64,000 bases of DNA from Paraphysoderma sedebokerense (taxonomy: Eukaryota > Blastocladiomycota > Physodermatomycetes > Physodermatales > Physodermataceae), in contig JAHLJZ010000005.1 in the NCBI GenBank assembly GCA_025602915.1, forward strand, positions 310,001 through 374,000. The letters are read 5' to 3'. The position numbers were made by a program, and so were the translations under genes. The stretch's first letter is position 1, and each line of letters starts with the position of its first letter. Shown piece after piece: positions 22,699 to 37,691 of this stretch. Below the pieces are notes generated by a model. The model had not been told where the DNA came from and ran no database searches. It saw nothing but the letters and a program-made list of their open reading frames with translations.

Positions 22699-23510
22699 TC
22701 TAGAGTTGGACTTCGAATTTTGACTAATGATGTCACTAATTTGCTGTTTTTGCTTTTCCTATTTCAAATTTGCATGATGATAAATACAGTTTAAAAGTTG
22801 CATTGTTGTCACAAATACTCATTTGTTATGGATTGTAAATAAAATTGTTCGACACGAAATCCTAAGCATGGAACAATCACGAGGAATTGCCCATTTCCAG
22901 CTATCGGAAATTCATATATCGTTGTCAGGTGATTCGACTACAATCAACAGTAAAAATGTCTGAATTTGTGGGTTTCGGGTAAAGTTTGAGTAAAGGTTAA
23001 TGTTAATGGTATTTTGTCCTCGATGGATTATCAATCGCCGGGCGCGACCTCTTGCGCGAATGTTTACAATCTCTGAATAAAATCGATAATCCCGAAACCG
23101 TACAATCGAATGGATATCTCGAAATTCCTTCTTGACAAGACAAATTTTGAGTTTAGAAGGAAAATGATCCTCCCATTAAGCAAAAAAGTCGCGCAAATGG
23201 GTTAAGTGCATTTTCTTGGTGAAAGTTTCTGTAGTAATCATGTATGTATACAAAGACGTCATCCTAAACGGATGTATAGAGTAATGGAGCTTTTCGAATA
23301 ATTGATGAATATAATGAAGATATAAACAAATAAACAGACTCGTCTCGTATGCATAGGAGTCTAGGACTGAGTCACCGTTGACCCCTTCCCATCCTCCAGT
23401 TCTCATCTAATCTCACTTTTCGACACTTCAACGGGCAATTCTTGCAAGCTTTCCCCACTTCATCATTTTATGAACATCAGAATTACCGCATCTGCATATT
23501 ACCCTCATAA
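22699..23510. other. Longest gene-free stretch of the window
   Basis: An 812-bp AT-rich spacer between elongin C and VPS54. I looked for tRNA hallmarks, repeats and conserved frames and saw none. It presumably contains the VPS54 promoter. Confidence 0.5.
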
Positions 23511-26500
23511 ATGAACTTCTTTTCAACCGGCATTCGCCGTGCCTCAAAACAAAATGAAAATGAATACCGAAAACCCGACTCGGCTTCATCCTCCTCATCC
23601 AGTTTGCAACAATCCCAATCTCAACCTAAAGACAGTGCACTCATGTCGATATCTGGAGTTCTCAATGACCCGAAATTACAAAAGATAACGAAATTCGATA
23701 CCTCCCTCCCTTCCATTCCTGTCATCCAAATACGGAAAGTTCGTCAAAATGAATTCGAACCGTACCTCAAATCCATAGCAGGGTACTATGAACGGTACCA
23801 GTATCATCGTATGGTTGGGTTAGCTGCGGTTACCCAAGGGACTCCCACGCTTGGTAAATCCGCAGATGATACGCCGTCGGCTTCGTTACAGCATTTATTG
23901 GAATTAGTGAATCGAACCTCCCCGACCGGTACTGCATCTGGTACAACTCCACCCACCAAAACTTTAGAACCGGATCCATTGGATTCTATTCCTTCCATCT
24001 TCTTTGATCCCGAGTTTAATCTTGAGAATCCGCGGATATTCGAACTCGTCACGGAAAGTGCAGACGTGACGGTCTCCAATTCTCAAGAATCTTCCAACTC
24101 GACATCTTCTACAACGACAAATGTTATATTACAGGAAAAATTGTCTCATTATCTAGATACGATTGAAGTACATTTGATACGAGAAATATCTAGACGTTCG
24201 AATTCATTTTTTGCAACCTTGTCAAACCTCCAGCAACTCCATTCCGAGACTTCGGCGTGCGTCAGCAAGATTCACGACCTCCGCAAGAAATTAGCCGATA
24301 TGTCTAAAACGCATTCTCAGCAGGGATTAGAAGTCGTGAGGTTAAAAAGACGTCGTGCTAATTTAGGTGTTTTGTGTAATGGAGTGAGATTAGTTTCCGA
24401 AGTTAGACAAGCTCAACCAATGATACAAGTGTTGCTGAATCAAGGAGATTATATCGGTGCTTTGGATTTATTGAGCGAAGCAAATCGTATACTAAAAGGA
24501 AGTTCGACCGATAATCAGTCGGGCCAAGATAAATCCCTGTCTTCGTCTCCTCAGAATCAAGGAATGATATCCAGAACAAGGTTAGATTTGAGAGGAGCAA
24601 GGGCGTTGGTTCATTTTAGCAGTCAGTTAGCCGAGACATCCAGAACGATAGGAATGTTGATGGAAAATGATTTGATGCAGATTTTTCTGGCGGATTTACA
24701 AGAAACAATGTCCGCCGTCAACTCTGAAAGAGCATCGAAATTGCTTAGTTGGGTTGAGAGTATGCTCGCTATTAAAGTGACTGGCACCCCAACTACACCG
24801 ACAACGTCTTGGGTGAATTCGGTGGTTTTGGCTAAAGAAGAGAAATTAAAGTCGAGGTTGACATCCTTGGTTTTGGGTTTGTTGAGAATCGACAGATTGA
24901 GTCATGCACTTCAAACATACAAAGAAAACGTTTTGAGGGAAATTAAAGGTCTCATAAAGAAGGTTGTTATTTCTTTGACGTTACCTTATTTGTTCGATAT
25001 CATTTTGACTCATTCTTGATTTGTAGCATCTGCCGCCGTTACCCCCGAATGCTGGTGCTGATGCTAAAGATATTGCAGCCAAGAAAAAGGAGCAAAGGTT
25101 TGTACATTTTCATTTCAAATGTCCGACCTAGGTTTTCGAAAGCTGACGCGATTGTTGCGGTTTCGTTAGCAACATATTGGCGAAACAATTAAAGACCATG
25201 TCCTTTGATAATTTCCTAAACCTCGTTGTTTCGGTTTACATGGATCTCCTGGAGCTACTGAAACGCGTTGCTGTTTCTCATGGTCTGATTACTGAAATTT
25301 TGAATGAAGCTGAAGCACAAGGAATTGGTGCAGGACGTGATAGAATTGTGATCACACAAGCCTCCTTGACCGAAATCCCGACCCCGAATTACAAACCCGG
25401 AGCTGATGACGACGACGATGATCTCGGCAACGTGGATGTTAAAATATCTTCCGATTCGACGTCTTCAACGGACAAAAAACGAGCCTTTCAACTCCCAGAA
25501 CAAGCTGCTCAACCTTCTTCCCCTTTATCACCTTCATCGCCAAAAATGCCGGCCACGTATACTCAACTCATCGCCGAATCCGCAGATGTTTTGTACGCGG
25601 CGGCTGATTTGGCTCATGTACGATGTGCAAAGCTTGTGGGAGTTAGAACAGAACAGAATGCTCAGTTGAATCCAAAAGATTTTTATCGATTATTTGGAAT
25701 AACATGGGGGTTCGTCGTTGAAGGAGAATCTCTCTGCGGGCGTATGGGTTTTGGATTACGAGGGACGGTTCTGTCGCAGGTGGGATTTGAATTATATTTC
25801 TTTTTCATGGCTCTAGTCATGAAAAGCTCTATACGGATGACTAATGATACGTTTCTTATTTCCAAAGGCTAAAGCGTTCATCAATCATTTTCATATGGAA
25901 AAAATGAAACAAATCGCGTTACTCATTGAAAATGAGCAATGGATTCAAGCCGAAGTCCCCGTCGACTTTCAAACTATCGTTGATCGAATCGTCGCGGCGG
26001 CAACTATAGAAGGCTTTAATATTGAAGATGAAAACGCTACCATCCCATCTCAACTTTCCCGTCCTGTTTCCATTAGCTCAGATGAACTGAACCTAGACAG
26101 GTCTGGTCTCGAAAGTCAAGAAAGAATTAACTTTTACAGCACGAATCCTACCAGTATGAGTTCGATCTCGTCTGGAGGTAGTAGCAAGTATTTAGTCGTT
26201 GGGAATAATAAATTCCAAGTTGTGGGCTTCGTCTTGATGTTTGTGAAAATGGGAATAGAGTATTTGACTTGTGTAGTGAGGATCCCGAGTTTAACCACCG
26301 ACGTGCTGCAAAAACTTGCAGAGCTATTCAAGGTTTGTTCATATTCTATATCCGATAAATTTAGCCGCTAGACTACAAAGGTATGATTTCTAACCGTTTA
26401 TTGGTCCAATCCTATAGGTTATCAATTCTCGCGTTTGCCAAGTGATTCTCGGAGCTGGTGCTATGCAGTCCGCTGGATTGAAGAATATTACCGCCAAACA

Positions 26501-27840
26501 CTTAGGTAATACCTTTACGTTAAAGAGATAATGAATTGTCGAAATTAACTCTTTGAACTGTTGCATTCCAGCTCTGGCATCTCAATCATTAGGATTAGTC
26601 ATGGATTTGATTCCTCATGTGAAAAGTACCTTGCGACAACATTTGAACATGAAGCAATCAATTTTATTGAATGAGTTTGATAAGATAGCGAAGGTGCGTG
26701 ATTATTGATACTTAGGTGGGTGTCGTATTACTGTGGTGTTCTAATTTTGTATTTTTCAGGATTATCTCGATCATCAGTCTGAAATTCATACTAAATTGGT
26801 CAGCATTATGGGAGAAAGATTAAATGTTCATTGTCGGACGTTACAGGTACGTCTTGTTCATTTACTTAATTTGTTTGTTGACCGATATTCCGGAGAGTTT
26901 GGAACCAGGGTTACTGTATATGTTGAGGTGTTGCAGCAGTCCCTTGTCTGACTTCTAAATCTACGCGTTTAGACAACGAATTGGGATGTGCCAGATAAAA
27001 ACGCAACAGGGGCTGATCCTGCTCCTAGTCAGTATATGGAACAGCTCGTCAAAGAGACGACAACATTGCATAAAGTACTCAGTAAATATATTCCGCCGGA
27101 TACGCTGAAGGTAAGCCAGTGATGATACATGAATGTGTGCCAAGTCAATACTGATGTGGCGTAACATCCAATTGATCAGGGTATTCTCATGGAAGTATTC
27201 AAAAATTACAATAAAAGACTCGAGGAAGAATTGAAGAAGCTGGACATATATACAAGCACGGGGAAGAACCGGTAAGCTGTCCAAATGTTGAATTCTCCTA
27301 AGAGAGAAAACTGTTACTTAATATTATTTATTCATAAATAGGCTATTGATCGATGTTCAGTTTTTTATCCAACGACTCTCAAATCTGGATGGTGTGGATG
27401 GACCTGGCAACCATCTTGAAGTCGTCGTGAATAACATCAAAATCAAGGAGAAACGAGTAGCGCCTCCACCGTCGACTGTCAACCCTCCTCCACCAGAACC
27501 CAAACAAACGACCTCATCATTCGGGACAGCTTTTAATTTTAAGAACCTTATGAGCTCTACCAATAAAGGACAGACGATTGGAAATGTATCTACATCTACG
27601 ATATCTCAGACGTTACTAGCTCCGAATCAGTCCGACGGCTCCTCGTCAGATAGTACAACAGCGTCTACCGCCTCTCTTCCTCCCGCATCTGTCGGGCCGG
27701 CTTCAGGAGCTGCTACTTTTCAGCCAGCAAGTACCACACAGGCTGGTATTGCAGGGGGAAACACATCAGCGGCTGCACAGAAAACAAAGCAAATGGCGAC
27801 GGATTTCTTTAAAAAGATGAATTGGAAGGCAGGAGAGTAG
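23511..27840 (+). CDS. VPS54: Vps54 subunit of the GARP tethering complex
   Basis: Ten exons (23511-24962, 25027-25097, 25170-25779, 25868-26332, 26418-26505, 26572-26693, 26760-26846, 26973-27110, 27180-27271, 27342-27840) encode 1207 residues. Vps54, with Vps51-53, tethers endosome-derived vesicles at the trans-Golgi. Family blocks include IRKVRQNEFEPYLKSI near the N-terminus, the coiled-coil region around EKLSHYLDTIEVHLIREIS, the GALDLLSEANRIL block, and the C-terminal Vps54 domain (VCQVILGAGAMQSAGLKNIT, LNEFDKIAKDYLDHQSEIH). The last about 100 residues are a Ser/Thr/Ala-rich tail ending in a short basic amphipathic segment (TDFFKKMNWKAGE). All intron phases match, and the length is at the upper end for the family because of low-complexity inserts. 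Confidence 0.95.
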
Positions 27841-28319
27841 GATTTCATAGAAAAAATAGGAGGACTGACAATTTTGATTCTGCTTTGTAATAATTGTACT
27901 TGTATAATCCGCCATGTATAAGTTATTCGCCGTACAATTATTGTTGGGCAAGTCGCGTAAAATCTGTCGGGGTAAAAATCTGCCATTTTGGTTTCTCCAC
28001 CAAAAAATACAATTGGCCCTCAGAGATTCCAAGAGAACAGTATTCCACGATAGCAGCTTCCTTCCCTCAATTTCCAGCTCCCCAATGTGCATTCGGTCTT
28101 TCGCAACTTTGAATTATTTTCATTAATTATCTTCGGCACCTTGCCAATTTGTTCTCGAGACTACAAATTTTTTTTGTTGCACGTCGACCTCTGTCGCTCT
28201 CCCTCCTTCTACTCTGTCAGCTCGTCTCCAGAACCCTGCTAGTTGTCGACCAGCATCAAGTGAACTGTACCATACAACGAATATATCCCCGTCGTTAGAA
28301 TATTCTTTGAAATTTCCGA
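27841..28319. other. Intergenic between VPS54 and kinase gene
   Basis: A 479-bp spacer, AT-rich then mixed. It probably holds the VPS54 3' UTR and the kinase promoter. No gene seen. Confidence 0.5.
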
Positions 28320-31471
<3,152 letters not shown>

Positions 31472-32040
31472 CCATTTGCCACTTAATTGTTTAATCGTTT
31501 GCATCTATCCGCGAAATAATCAATGATGTTGTCAACGAGTCGGTTTCAATAGCTTTAGTACCTTACTCAACTTGGAGGAAATATTATTTATAACGATTTT
31601 CGAAACCAACCGAAACGTGGAATGTATTCTGTAGATTCTAGGGAAAGCGAGAAAAGGGACAGAGGGATATATATATCTGTGTATACAACGGGAATCAGCG
31701 AACATCTATTTTGTTATTCATGTATTAAGGTTTATATTCATACGGCCCGGTTTTATGTACATTTCTTGCCAATAAGAGAAACGATTTACGAGAGAATGTA
31801 TCGGGTGTAACAAATTGGTGAAGTACCGATAGTACGGTTTACCATTCCTTTTGTGCGGTGAAACCCGTAGAACCCACAACTCCTAACCGCTGAGATTTCC
31901 GTTTTTCATCCAATTCGCCAAAATCCACTGAGCATTGAATGTGTATCATGTACATTCATCAGTTGAGAGCGGCACTTACTCCGGTGTAGAACTCCTCTCC
32001 GTCACCTCAATAATCAGCAAGCTGGCCATTCCAACCGAAA
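31472..32040. other. Intergenic, convergent 3' ends
   Basis: A 569-bp convergent spacer following the kinase gene. Short open frames here match nothing recognisable. No repeat or RNA gene seen. Confidence 0.5.
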
Positions 32041-32697
32041 TCATTTCATTAACTCAATCAGAGAATCCAGCGTCTGATCTATTTCTTGCTCAACTTGTAG
32101 CTTTTGCTGTTGCTTTAATTCGTATTCTTTCTGCTGAAGTTCCAGCAATTCTTGTCTCCGTGCAGATTCTGTTAGATTCCTCGACGATTGATCCTAATTT
32201 TAGTGTCAATTTGTAAAGTCTATATATAAAGATAATTCTACTTATATTTTGCAACGTACCTGATCTTGGTTGGTAGTTGCAACGAATTGATCACGAACCA
32301 GATCAAATTGACATTCTAATTCATCCAAGAGCTCGTCATTTTTATGTTTGTTTTTCTTCACTCTAGCAGTCGTATTTTCTTTTTGCGTAGATATTCTCAA
32401 TGTATTGTAATTAGGCACCGCATTTTTGGATAATAATGATGGACTTAATGATGACTTGAGAGAATTCTGGATCGAGCGTTTCGGTACTTTCTTTGTTAGC
32501 TTGTCATTCTTTTTGATTTTTGCTAGCAGAACAGTTGAGTTTTGCAGCTTGCTCCTATGCTTTGAGCCAATTTGCTTCAGCTTGGGCGTCATTCTTGCAT
32601 TGAGTTCGCATTTCGATGTAGGAGCAATGTCATACACTAGAATGAGTAAGGTTTTGCTTATTCAATCACGTGTCTGTCGCGGGGGAATCACAACCAT
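32041..32697 (-). CDS. Small basic coiled-coil protein, unrecognised
   Basis: Three exons (32670-32697, 32260-32636, 32041-32193) give 185 residues. The first exon encodes only nine residues and part of a tenth. It was chosen because the second exon lacks an ATG and is preceded by a clean TTCTAG acceptor. I do not recognise the product. Residues 30-110 are strongly basic and Ser/Lys/Asn-rich (KIKKNDKLTKKVPKRS). Residues 105-185 are highly charged with a Gln/Glu/Leu coiled coil (LLELQQKEYELKQQQKLQ). The size, basic charge and short acidic tail would suit a nucleolar or ribosome-assembly factor, but that is a guess. It is divergent from another coiled-coil gene 298 bp away. Confidence 0.6.
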
Positions 32698-32995
32698 GCT
32701 GTTGGCTGTGTTCTCCACAACGGAAGTCGCCAACAATTCGCCTTCAGTCCGTTGCGAATTACGTTTCAAGATCATACGGATTACGGACTGCGCAGTGAAT
32801 TGCACTCAATACTTGGGTTTTACGGACAGTAACTTTTTTGTCCTTTGAGTTGTTGCGCTAGTTAATTCCTGTATTGGCAATCTGAAGTTGAACCTGCCCA
32901 TCTCCGCCTCTGAGACCTTCACTACAGCCAAATCAAAGCCAGCAGCGCTCCGTTCGGGTTGATTTATTCAGCAGATCCTTCGAGGTCACTTAGCG

Positions 32996-35378
32996 ATGAC
33001 AGAACTTGAAGTCTGGGAGTTGAAGAGAGATTTAAGCGAGTTGGGCCTAGAGAATGAGGAGGTACGGTTAAAATGAGTGTGCTGATATCCTCCGTAACCT
33101 TTCGTATGAACTAATTTCTGGTTTTATAGCTCAAGGCTAAGATAGATCAAATCATCGATTCGAACAATTCGTTGACCCTCGAGAATGAGACGTTACGAAA
33201 GGTATTTATTATACTAAAGCATTCCTTCAATTGTCGTGCGAGTGAACCAATTATTCTGTGAAATAGGAATTGTCGACTCGTGTCCAAAAAGAGAGCTTAA
33301 AAGTTGCCGAGACGGACTTGGTGGATAGAGCAGTGATGGAAGTGTTGGATCTAATAGATGTAAAAAAAGATGAAGAGGCTGCGCCGTCTGCTGGAGAAAA
33401 AGAATCAAGAGACGGAAAGCGGAACGAAAAAATAGCAGCGATACTGAGCGACCTAACTTCGTTAGTTCAAAGCCAACTGGGATCGATAGATTCATTAAAG
33501 TCTGAGCTTCCAAAATTACAGATACCTCCCGCCGATGTCGAGGCACCAAGTATAAATCAACATGCGTCCTCGACTACATCCGAACTACCTGATCTGATTG
33601 ACGAGTTCAAAATAATAACAGAATCCTTCAAACAACATTTTCCTGATTCATCTGTCAGTTATCCAGTTGAATCCATGAATGAAATTGGAAGTGTGGATAT
33701 GAACGATTTGGCCGCCGAGTTTGCAAACATTACTGGAGATTTCCGTCGATTAGTGGGCCGCGCGAACGAGACCGAGAACACCACGGCTTTGACATTAAAT
33801 GATGGGACAGCGAAGGTGTCCATCCCGAGTACGGCATCCCAAACATTAGATTCACTGGCAACAAGTACAGAATCCCTGCTTGCTCAAATCGATGGTCTCA
33901 AATATCTTTTGAGTGTCGAAACAAATCGCATGATGGAACAGCATATACAGGATCTAGCAATCGAAGAATCAAATGTTTGAGACTTTTTATTTGCCAGTTT
34001 AGTTTTGAGGTTTATTAACATTAATGTGCAGATACGAGATAGCCCCCAAACATCCGGCGTCTTTTCCGATTTAAAAGATTGCGACGATGATAACCCGTTT
34101 TCCACGGAATCAAAAAATATTTTACTCATTCCAATCCCAAACCAAGATTCATCGCAATCAAAGGACATTACTTCAACTCCGCCGCCGACTCCGACTACCC
34201 CACTTCTCACCTTTTCTCAGTACCAAAATATATCAGTCTTAAAATCCTACGACTCTTCTTTGAAATCCCAGCTTAAGCTGTATGAAGCTCAAATCCAAGA
34301 TTTACAATCTCAAAACGAAACGTTGCAACAAGCATTAACCGAATGTAAACTAGAGCTTGGAAATTTGCAATTAGACCATGAATCATATGTTACCGAAGCG
34401 AAGACACAAAAACAGGCAGATTGTCAGAAGATTGAAAAGTTAGAATACGAAAACAAAACTTTGAAATGCTGTATAGATACCGTTGAAACTATTAATTCTA
34501 AGATATTCGTTGAAAATGAAAAACTTGAAAACTCCCTCAAATTGAAGGAGTCGGAATTAGACAAATTAAAGAAGTGGTGTGAGAAGGTCGAAGGCAAAGT
34601 ACGGACCTTAGAAATCGAAAAAGGAAAGCTGGCGAAATGTGAAAGAGACTTGGAACGTTTGAAAGAGATGTTTGAAACCGGTTCAATTGGGGTGTGGGTT
34701 GTTGATGAAATGAGAAAGGTAAGATATTTGTCTTTGTGAACACCACCGTTCATTCAATCTTTATGTATCACACGCTTTTCTAATTCATGCCTCCTGTTCT
34801 CTCAGCAATATCAAGAACAGTTAGAGACGGAATCGAGTAAAAGTTCTCCGCGGCCAAATCATTCAAACGACCCTGAGCCGAAGTCTGCATCAATAGATTG
34901 TTTTGACACTGTACAAAGCGATACCAATGAAGCAGCGACTTCTGTAGACCAAACTGGATCGGCCGACGGCATCAGTCATCCTGACCCTACATTGCCGTTA
35001 ACATCATCTCACGCTAATTCTTCTTCGTCAGAGGAGCTCATATTATCATTGCAATCCCAAGTAACCCTACTGAATGCCGAAATTAATTCGTTAACGATTT
35101 ACATATCTCAATTGCTTGAAAGGATAATGGACTCGAAAGGCGGTCTTGACAAGGTCCTATCGAAAGAGTACGTCGTCAATAAGCAGTTACCAGAGTTGCC
35201 TTACACGGGTTATCTGCATTCAGCAGGTCACAAAGCTTACAGCACCGAAAGTGCAGGAGATAACTCAGGAAAGGATGGAGAGAAGAAGAAGCAGTGGGGA
35301 TTTACATGGAAATTGGGTGAAAAGAAATTGATCAGTTTAAACTTTAAGATTGGCAACTCAAACGGAATTGAGAAATGA
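32996..35378 (+). CDS. Long coiled-coil protein, unrecognised
   Basis: Five exons (32996-33061, 33130-33201, 33267-33974, 34032-34718, 34806-35378) encode 701 residues. The first about 60 residues are a heptad coiled coil (LKRDLSELGLENEELKAK). A middle acidic/Ser-rich region is followed by a second long coiled coil at about 370-530 (LKSQLKLYEAQIQDLQSQ, ENEKLENSLKLKESELDKLK). Near the C-terminus, the segment LNAEINSLTIYISQLLERIM precedes a short basic end. That last motif resembles coiled-coil ends of fungal Golgi and Rab-associated tethers, but I cannot assign a family. No signal peptide or membrane segment is present. It is a likely cytoplasmic scaffold or tether; function unknown. Confidence 0.7.
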
Positions 35379-35810
35379 CATGGCTGATGAAATTGGAAGC
35401 TGTAGTGTGTTAAGGACTGTTGTCTATTACCGGTGGCTTTTGCGACGAATGGACGAGTGAGACGGGCTTCCGTTCTGTACTTTTCGACTTATTGATTTTC
35501 GTGGACACATTGTATATATTTAGCTCAATCAATTAATGACACTGTCGGAACCATAGTTTTGTATTCTTATTGGAGTGAACGTTATTATTAATGGGTTTGA
35601 TTATAGAATAATAGAATTTTTTAAACTGGGCTAAGTCCTGAAAATATCAGATATTCAATATGTCGGATTGCGAGATCAACAAAAATTTATGACGAACTAA
35701 ACTTGATTGTCCGCTTATATTTATTATTTGAATTCAATGTACAATTCATTGCCGTCCTAGATTATTTCAATCGACCTTTACACCTTACCGCTTCGCGGTT
35801 TTTATACTTC
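35379..35810. other. Intergenic, convergent 3' ends
   Basis: A 432-bp AT-rich convergent spacer. Nothing recognisable apart from presumed 3' UTRs. Confidence 0.5.
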
Positions 35811-37174
35811 CTATTGTTTTGCAAAACCCACTTTCATTGCCTTATCCTGCGTCAATTTGAACCCATTTAGAACGTCCTTAGCAACTTTTGCTTGTTCATC
35901 GGTTTCGTATTCCACAAATGCTAAATCCGATCGACCTGGAATGAGTCGTGTTTCCTTGTAACCAGGATATCTTGAAGAATCGAGTTAGAAGAGAAATGAA
36001 TTTAGACTTATTACTTATACCAAGCCGAATCAGAATATCCAAGATACGGAGGAGTAGAATATAAAAAGCTGACAAGGGGAAAAGAGAACGTACTGCTGGA
36101 ACAGATATGCCAACATTTCTTCTGTAGCATCTTCTGGTAGATTTTGCAAAAATAGAATCTTATTAGGTAGCTCCTCATCTTCGGCGTCTTCACCTTCGTC
36201 CGATACGTCCATTTCTAAAAGGAGGCACGGGAATCGGAGGTTAGCAAAAGATAAGAGGCAGTAAAGCAATATCAATAAAAATATAGGGCATTTGAGATAT
36301 GTCGAAGAGGTACAAAGAGATGGAAAAAGCGATGAATAAGAAAAAAACGACAATGCCTACCGTCTGCCTCTCCGTCCTCTTCCCCGTCCTCTGTTTTCTG
36401 CTTCTTTTCCTTAGGTTTGGAGACATCATTAACACCGGTGCTAACAACTCCTTCATTTTCCCGCTCTTCTTCTTGCTCCTCTTCATCTTCTCGTGACCGC
36501 TTTTTGAGCTGCTCTGTAAGCGACGCTGGTTTGCCAATCTGATCCTTGGTAGGGCCGCCCACTGCAAACGACCGAGTCTTGGCGTAACCGATTTGCTAAG
36601 GAAATGAATGCAGAAGGACAAGAGAGTAGATTGTTCAAAAACAATAGGTTAGTGTTCTGATCATGAGCAATATTTGGATCCTAAATCTCTCTTCTCGTCT
36701 GGTCCTTCCTTAAAACAGTCTTCAATTGCCTCCTCCAAAGAACTCTGTGATGCGTCGATCTAAAATCCATCGGAATCAAATATCATATGTAGTACCATAG
36801 GTTTATCAAATATTAGCTTTCCCTGACAATCTCGTAGAGCTGCTGTAGCGCTAGGGATGTCTTCAAAAACAATAAACGCTTGTCCTCTCATTTTCATCGT
36901 CTTCAGAGCAACGATATCGGCGATTCGACCATATGGCGAGAAAAAACAGTATAACGATTTTTTCAAAACTAATTTACATGGAAATGAACCACAGGTAAAA
37001 TAATTAGAGCGAGTTTTTGGATATCTCAGTGTGTTGCGCCAAGAGCCAGGTATGGATAGCATCAGGCATCAGCCGCCATGAAATCCTTTGAATAAAATAT
37101 TTACCATCTTTCTGTATTTTGTCGTTTAGATTATTGACGTATATCGTCTGATTGGGGGGATATGTTGTCACCAT
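35811..37174 (-). CDS. U1A/U2B''-type spliceosomal RNA-binding protein
   Basis: Five exons (37105-37174, 36796-36968, 36361-36595, 36094-36214, 35811-35970) encode 252 residues. Two RRM domains flank a charged linker. RRM1 holds NQTIYVNNLNDKIQKD, LKKSLYCFFSPYGRI and MRGQAFIVF (RNP2 and RNP1), and is followed by the QIGYAKT segment. RRM2 holds NKILFLQNLPEDATEEML and SDLAFVEYETDEQAK and ends in VGFAKQ. This is the U1A/U2B''/SNF family, which binds U1 or U2 snRNA stem-loops. Many fungi have one protein serving both snRNPs, so the assignment is to the family. The linker (about 100-165) is Glu/Lys-rich. The second exon must end at 36796 for RRM1 to continue into QIGYAKT. The gene is divergent from the PHO81-like gene. 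Confidence 0.93.
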
Positions 37175-37691
37175 TATAAGGTGAGTTATCTCTATGATCT
37201 GAACAAAGACGGAATGAAAGTTGGAATCTACAATTTGTTTGTTTTGAACTGACTTGACGAGATCACGATGGATCACCCTCTCCTTATATTTCTTTATTTT
37301 TGTACTACGGATGATATTTGATAGTGAAGACAAAAATACTTTGAAATTATATTCAGTGTAATTTATCGAATAAAATTTAAATAATTTATTGTCACCGAAT
37401 GAATGACAACAATGCCATTGAATCCTGAGGATATTCTCCAATTCATAATTGTAAACACACCGTCGGGACTGCCTAACTGTTAACATAAATAAAAGTATCC
37501 ATTCTGTATATCTGTATTCTCCATGTACTGTTATCACCGAGGAGGGAGAATAAATTGCTATCAAGAAGAAAGGAAAACGTGTTTTTGAAGGTATGCGCCA
37601 AATTGATTTCAGACACCGTAGAATACTTTGTCCCAACTAACTGTCCTTCTGATACTGATCGCTTTTTGTCGCTGCGTCTGTTCTTCCGACA
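37175..37691. other. Divergent intergenic region between U1A/U2B'' and PHO81-like genes
   Basis: A 517-bp AT-rich spacer. It presumably holds two promoters back to back. A 210-codon open frame on the minus strand covers most of it but has no protein-like features. Confidence 0.5.

Noticed and set aside
37004-37636. 210-codon minus-strand frame across the U1A/PHO81 spacer
   Set aside because: It runs through the first intron and exon 1 of the RRM gene in a non-coding frame, and its composition is AT-driven.
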